From contig NZ_JAFBDS010000003.1 of assembly GCF_016908375.1 (NCBI RefSeq), positions 276,973 through 340,972 of the forward strand: a DNA stretch of 64,000 bases. Direction: 5' to 3'. The DNA comes from Amphibacillus cookii. GTDB taxonomy: Bacteria; Bacillota; Bacilli; Bacillales; Amphibacillaceae. Both the position numbers and the translations under genes were made by a program. Below are positions 1 through 10,618 of the stretch, in pieces (the first letter of the stretch is position 1; every line of letters starts with the position of its first letter). The notes beneath the pieces were generated by a model. The model saw only the letters and a list, made by a program, of their open reading frames with translations. It was not told the origin of the DNA and ran no database searches.

Positions 1-57
1 TTTCTCTCTATTTAGTTGATCACTTGCATTCTAGACTGTATCTTCAATTATATAAAC

Positions 58-99
58 AAACATCCCTGTACCGCTCTTAATAACAGCCTAGGGATGTTT
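58..99. terminator. Intergenic terminator-like hairpin
   Basis: A 10-bp perfect stem (58-67 AAACATCCCT pairing with 90-99 AGGGATGTTT) encloses a 22-nt loop. It is symmetric enough to stop transcription from either side. It lies beyond the 3' end of the minus-strand glycine-rich remnant and would also end a gene entering from the left edge. Confidence 0.6.
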
Positions 100-149
100 C
101 ATTTTAAGTTATGGTTTGGAACAACCGCTCACCTTTAATTGCTAAAGCC

Positions 150-177
150 TTGATTAATACGCTAAAGCGTTAATCAA
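150..177 (-). terminator. Hairpin just beyond the glycine-rich protein remnant
   Basis: TTGATTAA (150-157) pairs with TTAATCAA (170-177), continued by CGCT (160-163) with AGCG (166-169) after a two-base bulge and a two-base loop. It lies about 5 nt past the minus-strand stop at 183-185, where a terminator is expected, but there is no clear T-run. Confidence 0.45.
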
Positions 178-182
178 AGCCC

Positions 183-243
183 TTATCGTGAACCGCCGCC
201 TCCACCACTTGAAGCACTAAGTCCACTTTGATAACCTTTTGCA
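183..243 (-). pseudogene. 3' tail of a glycine-rich protein, 5'-truncated
   Basis: Reading the minus strand, about 20 codons end in SGLSASSGGGGSR and a TAA stop at 183-185. Gly/Ser-rich tails of this kind close TPM-domain and DUF2207-type membrane proteins. The frame loses this character near 240, exactly where the plus-strand aldehyde dehydrogenase reading frame begins without its own 5' end. I infer that the rest of this gene was lost in the deletion that truncated the dehydrogenase. The family is a guess from composition only. Confidence 0.35.
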
Positions 244-1402
244 AAACTTCCTCAGAATATACTTATCATATTATGCAATGGGGTTAAATCATTTCAAAGC
301 AACAGCCAAGCTACTGCGTGACTTTGCCTTTACAGAAGATCGGGCAGACTCATTTATTCAAAAAGAAGCCGTTGGCGTAGCCGGCTTAATTACACCATGG
401 AACTTCCCAACCAATCAAGTCGCTACGAAGCTCGCAAGTGCGTTTGCCGCTGGAAGTACGGTGGTATTAAAGCCCGCTACAAAAACACCCTTTGCTTCGA
501 TCATTTTAACAGAAGTTCTAGAGAAGGCAGGTGTACCAAAAGGCGTCTTTAACTTAGTAAACGGAACAGGTTCCACCATTGGGGATGCAATCAGTTCTCA
601 TCCAGATATTGATTTTGTTTCGTTCACGGGTTCAGGCAATGTTGGCACAAAAATCATGGAGAATGCTGCTCAGGATATTAAAAATGTTGCCCTTGAATTG
701 GGAGATAAATCACCGATCATTGTTCTCGATGATACAGACGTAGAAACCGCTGCCCGAACAGCCATTGCAAATATTGCTGCTAATACAGGTCAAGTTTGTA
801 CAGCTGGCACACGCATCTTTATTCCGCAATCGATGCATGATCAATTTGCAAAAATGGTAAAAAAACTTCTCCCTGAATATCCAGTCGGTGATCCAAAAGA
901 CCCGAACACATTCATGGGACCACAAGTATCTGAAAAGCAGTGGAAAACCGTGCAAGACTACATTCAGACAGGGATTGATAGTGGCGCTGACTTAATGGTT
1001 GGTGGTACTGGCAAACCCGATCAACTAACGACAGGTCATTACTCAAAAATCACGATGTTTACCAACTTAAAACACCATGACACAATCGCTCAAGAAGAAA
1101 TATTTGGACCGGTCATGACCGTGTTTACCTATGACAACCTTGACGAAGCGATTGAGCTTGCTAATACCACGATTTATGGACTTGCTGGTTATGTTGTCGG
1201 TAAAGATCCAGACACACTTACAAAGGTAGCGAAAAGTATCCGGGCCGGGAGAATAACCATAAATGATGGTGAAATGGACTTTGGCGCACCATTCGGTGGC
1301 TTTAAACAATCAGGAATTGGTCGAGAATGGGGCGATTATGGAATTGAGGAATTTCTAGAGACGAAGACGATCTTGGGGATGCCCAAAGGTTCAGCAAAAT
1401 AA
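239..1402 (+). pseudogene. NAD(P)-dependent aldehyde dehydrogenase, N-terminally truncated
   Basis: Aldehyde dehydrogenase superfamily, oxidising an aldehyde to the acid with NAD(P). The frame is open for 387 residues from a TTG. It has the TPWNFP cofactor motif (near residue 53), the FTGSG turn, the general-base Glu in LELGDKSP (Glu153) and the catalytic Cys in GQVCTAGTR (Cys187). The Glu-Cys spacing of 34 is canonical, and the EEIFGPV and PFGGFKQSG motifs follow. Intact relatives are about 475-480 residues with the Cys near 280, so some 90 N-terminal residues are missing. There is no ribosome binding site or promoter in front of the TTG; upstream is the tail of an opposing gene. The catalytic half is well preserved, so the deletion looks recent. 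The substrate cannot be read. Confidence 0.8.
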
Positions 1403-1430
1403 TTGATCAAAAACCGCGCTAAACTTTACT

Positions 1431-1574
1431 AGGTCTAGGGAGAAGTATGGGGAATAAAAGCATTTTATAAAAATATGTCTATAGCCTTTTATCTAGAGGA
1501 CTATCGATCAGATATGTTAACAAATGCGTTGTAAAGTTGCTCAAAATTCTATATAACCACTTCTCTCCCTAGTC
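1431..1574. other. Imperfect inverted repeat flanking an AT-rich spacer
   Basis: TCTAGGGAGAAGT near 1434-1446 is matched in inverted orientation by ACTTCTCTCCCTAG near 1559-1572, with a two-base insertion. The intervening ~110 bp carry no reading frame. It could be the footprint of a small mobile element or chance; it does not match the IS3-type end at 1836-1853. Confidence 0.3.
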
Positions 1575-1614
1575 AGAGGTTGATTTTTAGTAACAACAAT
1601 AAATTATGATAAAA

Positions 1615-1658
1615 CAAAAGGAACGAGAGACTAGTATCATTCCCTCCCGTTCCTTTTG
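1615..1658. terminator. Strong hairpin, 14 of 15 bp paired
   Basis: CAAAAGGAACGAGAG (1615-1629) pairs with CTCCCGTTCCTTTTG (1644-1658), with one mismatch and a 14-nt loop. T-rich flanks on both sides make it a plausible bidirectional terminator inside the IS relic. Confidence 0.6.
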
Positions 1659-1815
1659 TTAACGCATATCTATGCATTCTTTTTTTATTTAGCGCGATCT
1701 TAAATAGCTCACTTTTGTAATTTCTTTTAAGATGCATTACACCTCCTTCACCATTTAAATACGCTTTAACAATGCTTAATTTAAATTCAAAACTATCTTT
1801 CACCATATAAAGAAT

Positions 1816-1848
1816 CCCAAGAGTTAGATTTTAGGTCTAACTTTTGGG
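1816..1848 (-). repeat. Hairpin formed by the IS3 terminal repeat
   Basis: CCCAAGAGTTAGA (1816-1828) pairs with TCTAACTTTTGGG (1836-1848), with one G-U type mismatch and a 7-nt loop, directly upstream of the OrfA-like start. Such a fold near the tip of an IS can block transcription entering from outside; that role is inferred. Confidence 0.5.
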
Positions 1849-1907
1849 GGCAAATCAAAACGTGTTCGTCTTTCAAAATTTGCTCTTTTTATTAACTTAT
1901 TAACTCA

Positions 1908-1930
1908 GTCCATTTGCTTTTCAAACGGAC
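1908..1930 (-). terminator. Hairpin downstream of sodC
   Basis: GTCCATTTG (1908-1916) pairs with CAAACGGAC (1922-1930), with one mismatch and a 5-nt loop. It begins 14 nt past the sodC stop on the minus strand. No long T-run follows, so termination strength is uncertain. Confidence 0.45.
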
Positions 1931-1944
1931 AAAATTATTTCTTG

Positions 1945-2550
1945 TTACTCCCCAATCACCCCACAAGCGATACGATCTCCTGCATCACCAGACGGTTGTG
2001 AAATATAATCATCTGGCCCAGCATGAATAATGAGTGAAGTCCCCTCTTTAGTAAAAAGTGTGTTTTCACCATCGCGCTTAAGTGTCACCATCGGTGCTTC
2101 AACTTCTGCATAAACAGTGCCATCTTCATTAACCGTAATATTCTTTAGATCGCCTGCATGTGGCCCCTCAGGGTGTTTAAATCCATGCTTGCTTCCTGTC
2201 GGGTTATAATGACCTCCAGCCGTTTCAAAATCGGGCGGCACACATTGACCTGATTCATGGATATGAAAAGCCAGTTCACCCGGTGGTAAATCTTCGCCTT
2301 CAAGAATAATACCAACACCACCTTCAGCTTTTTCCGTTAGCGTTGCTGTTGCTACTGTTTTACCATCCGCATTCATTAATGTGACCAATACCTCTTCTAC
2401 ACCTGACGCATTCGTCTCAACTGTTTCCTGTGATTCAACATCCGCTTGATCATCTGTTGACTTACTTTCATTATTATTAGTTTGTGTGCAGGCAGATAAA
2501 CTAATGATCGCAATCATTATGATAAATAGACCTCGCCCATACTTATGCAT
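1945..2550 (-). CDS. sodC: Cu/Zn superoxide dismutase lipoprotein
   Basis: Dismutates superoxide at the outer face of the membrane. A hydrophobic signal ends in the lipobox LSAC, so the protein should be a lipid-anchored lipoprotein. An acidic, Ser/Thr-rich linker follows, then the SodC domain. Visible metal-site motifs are HIHESGQC (two Cu His and a disulfide Cys), GGHYNP (bridging His), GPHAGD (Zn His and Asp), LIIHAGPDD (fourth Cu His) and IACGVI (second Cys). All four Cu ligands appear present, unlike B. subtilis YojM, which has lost one. I start at ATG 2550 because GGAGGGG lies 7-8 nt upstream; an in-frame start 18 nt earlier has no such site. It stands alone between an IS relic and a repeat. 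Confidence 0.9.
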   Translation of the reverse strand: MHKYGRGLFIIMIAIISLSACTQTNNNESKSTDDQADVESQETVETNASGVEEVLVTLMNADGKTVATATLTEKAEGGVGIILEGEDLPPGELAFHIHESGQCVPPDFETAGGHYNPTGSKHGFKHPEGPHAGDLKNITVNEDGTVYAEVEAPMVTLKRDGENTLFTKEGTSLIIHAGPDDYISQPSGDAGDRIACGVIGE

Positions 2551-2626
2551 TTTAGCACCCCTCCGCAAATTAATATCGCTAGTTAGTTTTTACAAAAAAA
2601 TCTAGTTTTAAACAATAAAACGAAAC

Positions 2627-2860
2627 TTCAATTAATGGGCGGAGGGCTATAGGATGTAGGTCATGCAGACGTTGCCACAGGACGTGGCGCCCTTAGTCTG
2701 TAACCCTTCTTGAGGACGTGGCGGTCTTAGTCTGTAATCCTTTGGTTGTTAGTTGAGTGAAGCAGGGCATTAGCGTCCGTTTTAGCTGTCCTAAATAGAT
2801 GTATCTCAGCTCTCTATTTTATTTATGATCGTTTTACTGACAGTTATCTAGCGCTATTTA
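2627..2860 (+). repeat. Dispersed intergenic repeat, copy A
   Basis: This stretch shares long blocks with 13796-14020 (GGGCGGAGGGCTA, GGATGTAGGT, GCAGACGT, GGACGTGGCG, CTTAGTCTGTAA, GTTAGTTGAG, ATTAGCGTCCGTT). Inside it a 34-bp unit starting GGACGTGGCG is repeated in tandem at 2680 and 2714. No convincing coding frame crosses it. Its end is degenerate compared with copies B-D. Function is unknown. Confidence 0.75.
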
Positions 2861-2881
2861 TTTAGAACGGGAATGGGTGCT

Positions 2882-2914
2882 TTTTTCCTCTCAATATCTA
2901 ATTGAGAGGAAAAA
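2882..2914 (-). terminator. Second terminator hairpin of the beta-glucoside operon
   Basis: TTTTTCCTCTCAAT (2882-2895) pairs perfectly with ATTGAGAGGAAAAA (2901-2914) around a 5-nt loop. It sits directly behind the hairpin at 2920-2949 as a tandem back-up terminator. Confidence 0.75.
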
Positions 2915-2919
2915 CAAAC

Positions 2920-2949
2920 AAGGTCAGTGAGCAAATGCTCACTGACCTT
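2920..2949 (-). terminator. Terminator of the beta-glucoside operon
   Basis: AAGGTCAGTGAGCA (2920-2933) pairs perfectly with TGCTCACTGACCTT (2936-2949). On the minus strand it is followed by GTTTGTTTTT, ten bases past the 6-phospho-beta-glucosidase stop. Confidence 0.9.
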
Positions 2950-2958
2950 AGCTTTCAC

Positions 2959-4416
<1,458 letters not shown>

Positions 4417-4430
4417 TTAAATCATGTTGA

Positions 4431-4466
4431 AAGGAAACGTCTTCTATTATTGAAACACGTTTCCTT
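4431..4466 (-). other. Intercistronic hairpin between EIIBCA and phospho-beta-glucosidase
   Basis: AAGGAAACGT (4431-4440) pairs with ACGTTTCCTT (4457-4466), a perfect 10-bp stem. On the transcribed minus strand no T-run follows, so it is more likely an mRNA processing or stability element than a full terminator. Confidence 0.6.
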
Positions 4467-4478
4467 CTTTTTTTTCTA

Positions 4479-6437
<1,959 letters not shown>

Positions 6438-6464
6438 TTACTGTAACCATTTTTAGAAATAAAA

Positions 6465-6527
6465 AACCTGAATCAATTTGCACAGACACACACACATGAG
6501 TAGTGTCGTTCGCAATTGATTCAGGTT
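6465..6527 (-). terminator. LicT-controlled leader terminator of bglP
   Basis: AACCTGAATCAATT (6465-6478) pairs with AATTGATTCAGGTT (6514-6527). On the minus strand the stem is followed by TTTTTTATTT. Its upstream arm overlaps the RAT box at 6524-6549, the standard arrangement in which LicT binding to RAT prevents the terminator. Confidence 0.9.
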
Positions 6528-6549
6528 ATGCCCAATTAGGTAACATTCC
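6524..6549 (-). promoter_or_regulatory. RAT antiterminator site for LicT
   Basis: The minus strand reads GGAATGTTAC, six bases, then GGGCATAACC. This is the two-sided RAT stem-loop of the LicT/SacT/BglG family (GGATTGTTAC...GGCAAAACC type). It shares its last four bases with the terminator that follows. The cognate protein is encoded immediately upstream. Confidence 0.88.
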
Positions 6550-6595
6550 TAAATTTAAAATATAAAATTATAGCTGTTAATTAATTAACACCTTA

Positions 6596-6645
6596 AAGTT
6601 AACACGAACTCAAAGGCTTGTCAATGAAAAAATAAAACGTTTTCA
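6596..6645 (-). promoter_or_regulatory. Candidate bglP promoter with cre box
   Basis: On the minus strand TTGACA (6619-6624) and TAACTT (6596-6601) are separated by 17 bp; the start would lie upstream of the RAT. Immediately before it is TGAAAACGTTTTAT (6632-6645), a near match to the CcpA cre consensus TGWAANCGNTNWCA. It would give a LicT-independent, glucose-repressed transcript from within the operon. Confidence 0.5.
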
Positions 6646-6653
6646 TGTTTTTT

Positions 6654-7505
6654 TCACAACTGTTTTTTTTGCCGATAGGTAACGCGATGAATATGAACAG
6701 TTAAATATACTTTTTCATCTTGCGATAATGACCAACTAAAATTCTTTTTCAAATAAATATTAATTCTTTCTGTACACGCATAAGCTTCTTGGTATTTTTT
6801 TTGGACTTGTTCATGTAAAAACTCATCGACAGTATCTTCTGATTTCTCTTTTCGGATGAATCGCATTGAGAAATAACGGAGGTGGGTAACAAACCGTTCG
6901 TAGTTAATCGAACGTTCATCCAACTCTACTTGATAATAATATTTCACGATATTTAAAATACTGTTGACCATATCTGTGACTTGTACAGCGATCTCCATAT
7001 TTTCACCAGATATTTGACTATTGACTAAGTGTAATGCTATTGAGCCTGCTTCATCCTCACCTAAACGGATGTCTGTATGCTTTTCAATAATTTCCAAAGC
7101 ATGGATACCTATTTCAAATTCTTTTTTATAATACTTCCTTACTTCATACAATAAATTATTTTTCAAATCAATACCTTGTTGATAGCGCGCAATCGCAAAG
7201 CTAATGTGATCAGTCAATGCCACGTATAAATATTCATCTAATTTATAAGGCAACTTTGATTGAGCATATGTCAAAATTTCTGACGATATGTCCAGGTATT
7301 TTTCAGAGGTATATTTCAATAATTGATCAAGCTTTTCAGATGTCCCTGTATTTTGTAATATAAAGGTTTTTTCAACTTTGGTCGCTTCTACCGGATCGCC
7401 CGCTTTTTTCTGAAAAGCTAGGCCTTTTCCCATCACGACCATTTCTTGATGGTTGTCATTTTCTGTGATTACCACATTATTATTTAAAACCTTCTTAATC
7501 TGCAC
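6654..7505 (-). CDS. licT: BglG/LicT-family transcription antiterminator
   Basis: RNA-binding antiterminator for the beta-glucoside operon. Residues 1-55 form the co-antiterminator RNA-binding domain (MQIKKVLNNNVVIT, VVMGKGLAFQ). Two PRD domains follow, PRD1 (about 65-170) with LTDHISFA and IIEKHTDIRL, and PRD2 (about 171-283) with FVTHLRYF and LTVHIHRV. These supply the regulatory His residues phosphorylated by HPr and EII. The start is GTG, chosen because GGAGGTGAT lies 4 nt upstream. Length (283) is normal. Its target RAT is 105 nt downstream, before bglP. Confidence 0.94.
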   Translation of the reverse strand: MQIKKVLNNNVVITENDNHQEMVVMGKGLAFQKKAGDPVEATKVEKTFILQNTGTSEKLDQLLKYTSEKYLDISSEILTYAQSKLPYKLDEYLYVALTDHISFAIARYQQGIDLKNNLLYEVRKYYKKEFEIGIHALEIIEKHTDIRLGEDEAGSIALHLVNSQISGENMEIAVQVTDMVNSILNIVKYYYQVELDERSINYERFVTHLRYFSMRFIRKEKSEDTVDEFLHEQVQKKYQEAYACTERINIYLKKNFSWSLSQDEKVYLTVHIHRVTYRQKKQL

Positions 7506-8008
7506 ACGATCACCTCCATCTTTTTATTATCAAACAAAAGCAGTTGGCAAAACTTCACTTAATGGGTGCCCTAAACACATCAAGATTGTCATACTTTTCT
7601 GTAAACGTTAACTTAACAAATTTCTATCACAGTGTTGTGTAACTGTCAAGCAAGGATATGACAGATTCCATTACACGATCACCCTTTAACATAGAGGGGG
7701 ATAATAGAAGATCACATTTAAATTTTCTATATGATTTGTCCTAAACCACTTGCATTTTTGGTCGATAGGACTATACTATTCAAAGGATATAAGATAACGG
7801 TAACAGGGTAACACTTTAGATTACTTGACACTTAAAGAAAGAGATCACGGCTAATGCTGAACGAATCATGATTTTTAAGGTAAGGTGTTTTCAAAACATG
7901 CCTTTATTTTAAGAGTTCAAGCCAGCTATGACCACGAGGGTTGCTCGTTCCACAAAAACGAAGATAAAAATTCATTTAGACAAAAGAGAAAGATATGAGG
8001 GACACACT
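7506..8008. promoter_or_regulatory. Divergent licT / MATE control region with cre box
   Basis: Non-coding. TGTAAACGTTAACT at 7600-7613 matches the cre consensus except for its last base and sits about 95 nt before the licT start, so CcpA control of the beta-glucoside operon is likely. For the MATE gene, TTGCAT (7750-7755) and TATACT (7772-7777) with a 16-bp spacer are a possible promoter, giving a leader of about 220 nt. That leader contains an imperfect hairpin around 7882-7904 (AAGGTGTTTT...AAAACATGCCTT). Confidence 0.55.
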
Positions 8009-9400
8009 ATGGGGAGAGATATGACAACGGGGAATCCGTTCAAATTAATTGTCTTTTTTACGCTTCCGATGCTAATCGGAAATATTTTTCAACAATTTTA
8101 TAGTATGGCTGATACCTTTATTGTTAGTCAAACGCTTGGTATGGACGCACTAGCTGCCGTCGGTTCAACGGGTAGTATCACTTTTTTAATTTTAGGTATG
8201 GCAATCGGCCTTACCGCTGGACTAGCTGTAATTACCGCTCAACGCTTTGGAAAAAAAGACGAAGCTGCACTACGTAGAAGTCTTGGTGTTAGTATAATTA
8301 TTACGGGTATTGTAAGCCTCATTATTACGCTTATTGCTACGCTCAATACACGTAATATATTGGAATGGATGCAAACACCACCAGAAATTATTGATCAAGC
8401 CTATGATTATTTAGTGATTATTTTCACCGGAATTGGCGCAACCGTTTTCTTTAATTTCCTTTCCAATATCTTGCGTGCGATTGGTGACAGCCAAACACCA
8501 TTAATCTTTTTAATCGTTACATCTATTTTAAATATTATATTGGACTATCTATTTATTTTAGGATTTGGCATGAACGTTGCAGGTGCTGGTTATGCAACCA
8601 TTATTTCTCAACTGATTGCTTCACTACTCTGCTTGTTATATATAAGAAAACGTGTCCGTATTTTACGTGTCCGCAAACAAGATTGGACGTTAGATTGGAG
8701 CGAGTACAGTGAACATTTACGGATCGGGTTGCCTTATGGCTTTCAGTATTCGATTATTGCCGTTGGTTCAATTGCTGTTCAAATCACACTTAATCAATTA
8801 GGCGCTTTATCAGTTGCAGCTTATACCGCAGCAAGTAAAATTGATCAATTACTTACTATGCCACTGCCCGCTTTTGGCGTGACCATGTCGACCTATGCTG
8901 CGCAAAACTTTGGTGCACAAAAATTTGAGCGGATTAAACAAGGCATGCGTGCCGGCTTAAAAATCACACTCAGCTATGCCATTGTAATAGGTATTCTTTT
9001 ATTTTTCAGCGGTCGATTTTTATCCGGTTTTTTTGTTAATGATTATAATGAAGCTGTTCTCGAGCTAACTGAGCAGTTTTTTAAAATTCAAGCTCCTTTT
9101 TATAGTTTTTTGGCACTCGTCTTTTTACTTAGACATACTATACAAGGGTTGGGAAATAGCTTTGCTCCAACATTAGCTGGTGTAATGGAACTATCGGCAC
9201 GTATCTTTGGAGCGCTAACGCTTTCACATTATTTTGGTTTTAACGGAGCCATCATGGCTAATCCACTTGCTTGGATCAGTGCTGTTATCCCTTTAACCTT
9301 ATCGTATGTTTATACACAACGTTTACTAATGAAACAACCAAACAAAACCGCCCTTTGGCTGTCACTAGGATCGAAGAAGGTTTTACGTGCAGTCAAATAA
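8009..9400 (+). CDS. MATE family multidrug/Na+ exporter
   Basis: Membrane antiporter of the MATE family (NorM/DinF/YeeO-like), expelling drugs or cationic metabolites in exchange for Na+ or H+. The 463-residue protein begins MGRDMTTGNPFKLIVFF and has about twelve membrane segments in two homologous halves. The typical LPMLIGNIFQQFYSMADTFI opens the first half and GLPYGFQYSIIAVG the second. I start at ATG 8009 (GAGGG about 9 nt upstream) and not 81 nt earlier, since the extra residues are basic, unlike the family and lack a binding site. It stands alone, divergent from licT; the substrate is unknown. Confidence 0.88.
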   Translation: MGRDMTTGNPFKLIVFFTLPMLIGNIFQQFYSMADTFIVSQTLGMDALAAVGSTGSITFLILGMAIGLTAGLAVITAQRFGKKDEAALRRSLGVSIIITGIVSLIITLIATLNTRNILEWMQTPPEIIDQAYDYLVIIFTGIGATVFFNFLSNILRAIGDSQTPLIFLIVTSILNIILDYLFILGFGMNVAGAGYATIISQLIASLLCLLYIRKRVRILRVRKQDWTLDWSEYSEHLRIGLPYGFQYSIIAVGSIAVQITLNQLGALSVAAYTAASKIDQLLTMPLPAFGVTMSTYAAQNFGAQKFERIKQGMRAGLKITLSYAIVIGILLFFSGRFLSGFFVNDYNEAVLELTEQFFKIQAPFYSFLALVFLLRHTIQGLGNSFAPTLAGVMELSARIFGALTLSHYFGFNGAIMANPLAWISAVIPLTLSYVYTQRLLMKQPNKTALWLSLGSKKVLRAVK

Positions 9401-9427
9401 AGGTCTGCCTGTCGCACAATAGATGAC

Positions 9428-9480
9428 ATATGCAGCACTTTATCACAGATAATCATCCGTGCTATCGACTGACGCATGTA
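9428..9480 (-). repeat. Fragment of the dispersed intergenic repeat, copy E
   Basis: TTTATCACAGATAATCATCCGT is the inverted form of the conserved end of copies B and D (GACG, TTATCTGTGATAAA). Only the terminal ~45 bp are present, between the MATE gene and the glycosyltransferase terminator. Confidence 0.55.
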
Positions 9481-9541
9481 TAAAATTTGATTTTACAGAT
9501 GCTTTCTAATGCAAAAATACCTTGGTTTCATTCATATAAAA

Positions 9542-9570
9542 TAGCGAGAACATCAATGATGCTCTCGCTA
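9542..9570 (-). terminator. Terminator of the GH3-GtrA-GT2 operon
   Basis: TAGCGAGAACATC (9542-9554) pairs with GATGCTCTCGCTA (9558-9570), with one mismatch and a 3-nt loop. TTTTATATG follows on the minus strand. It starts 14 nt past the glycosyltransferase stop and may also slow transcription coming from the MATE gene. Confidence 0.85.
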
Positions 9571-9584
9571 AATGGTTGGCGTTT

Positions 9585-10601
9585 CTAATTAAACCCTATC
9601 ATTTTTCGAGACACTTTATAGGCACCAACTGAAATTCTCCGACCAATCCAACCTGGTAGATTGATCAGATGACCTAAAAATCCAAACCTTATATTGTGGT
9701 ACATTTCTGGGTCTTTGTTTCGAATATATATCATTAATTGCTTTTTCTTGTTCAGATTCTCTTTTGTTCCTGAGCGAATGAGAAAGATAGCAGAAATAAC
9801 AGTGACAATCTCCAATTGATGAAGCATATAGCGTTGAAGCTTAACATCGTCAATTAATCTTAAATCTACTTGTTCAACCATAAGTTTATTGACCTTAATT
9901 TGTTGATCAATCCGCTTTATCATCATGTTTTCATTGACAGATTGATCTTCTCGCCCAATGAAATAACGATAAAAATCAACATTCAAATAATAGATTTTCT
10001 TTACAAAAGGCAATGGTTGATAGACATAGAGATTATCAACATAGAATGTATGTTTAGGAAGCTTCAATCCAGAATCTCTTAATAATTGTGTCCGATAAAT
10101 AATAGAATGCATCATCAAATATTGACTTTGGCGAAAATCTTTGATGTCTTTCCATCGAAAGATCTTTCCCTCAGGAAGAACATCATCATATCTCATGACC
10201 TTCTTATACTTTGCACCTTCTTTTTCATAGACAAAATTACTAATGAGCATATCTACGGTTAACTCCTCTTCCTCAAAGCTCCGCAATGTTTTTAAGACCT
10301 TTAGATAAGCTCGAATATCTACCCAGTCATCACTATCAACGACCTTAAAATACAAGCCCATCGCATGTCGAATCCCTGTGTTTACTGCTTCCCCATGACC
10401 GCCATTACGCTGATGAATGACATTTATCATATCAGGGTATTTGTTTGCATAATCATCAGCAATAGTCCCCGTTTGATCAACCGAGCCATCATTGACGATG
10501 AGAAGTTCTACATCCTCCCGGCCAGGTAAAAGGGATTCAATGCAATCTCTCATATAATCTTGAGAATTATAGCAAGGAATAACAACCGATAACAATTTCA
10601 T
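9585..10601 (-). CDS. Family 2 glycosyltransferase
   Basis: Transfers a sugar from a nucleotide donor, in the cytoplasm or at the inner membrane face. The first 110 residues are a GT-A fold: LSVVIPCYNSQDYM, the NDGSVDQT donor-binding turn, the GGHGEAVNTGIRHA segment and the metal-binding DSDDW. The C-terminal half has no strong membrane segment, so it differs from processive synthases. It is the last gene of a minus-strand run (GH3, GtrA-like, this gene), 17 nt behind the GtrA-like gene. GtrA-like plus GT2 recalls polyprenyl-phosphate glycosylation modules that decorate cell-surface polymers. Acceptor and donor cannot be read. Confidence 0.85.
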   Translation of the reverse strand: MKLLSVVIPCYNSQDYMRDCIESLLPGREDVELLIVNDGSVDQTGTIADDYANKYPDMINVIHQRNGGHGEAVNTGIRHAMGLYFKVVDSDDWVDIRAYLKVLKTLRSFEEEELTVDMLISNFVYEKEGAKYKKVMRYDDVLPEGKIFRWKDIKDFRQSQYLMMHSIIYRTQLLRDSGLKLPKHTFYVDNLYVYQPLPFVKKIYYLNVDFYRYFIGREDQSVNENMMIKRIDQQIKVNKLMVEQVDLRLIDDVKLQRYMLHQLEIVTVISAIFLIRSGTKENLNKKKQLMIYIRNKDPEMYHNIRFGFLGHLINLPGWIGRRISVGAYKVSRKMIGFN

Positions 10602-10618
10602 GCTTACACAACCTTTAT

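Larger units (their letters stand above)
1573..1853 (-). mobile_element. IS3-family insertion sequence relic (OrfA start and one terminal repeat)
   Basis: A minus-strand frame of 77 codons (ATG at 1806) opens with FEFKLSIVKAYLNGEGG, which resembles the helix-turn-helix start of IS3/IS150-type OrfA. The similarity fades after about 30 residues, so most of OrfA and all of OrfB (the DDE integrase) are gone. Upstream of the ATG the minus strand reads TGCCCCCAAAAGTTAGA (rc of 1836-1852), which looks like an IS3-group terminal inverted repeat beginning TG. The piece is therefore one end of an element with an internal deletion. The 1615-1658 hairpin lies inside the remaining frame. Confidence 0.6.

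Noticed and set aside
1431..1574. Inverted repeat as ends of a MITE
   Set aside because: The arms are imperfect, no target-site duplication is visible and no second copy was found in this window; listed only as a low-confidence structure.
4431..4466. Hairpin between bglP and phospho-beta-glucosidase read as a terminator
   Set aside because: On the transcribed strand no T-run follows; the T-run is on the other strand, where no gene is transcribed. Kept only as a possible processing element.
7792..7805. AGATAACGGTAACA as a second cre box in front of the MATE gene
   Set aside because: Two mismatches include a core A; too weak next to the good box at 7600-7613, and the MATE gene is not an expected CcpA target.
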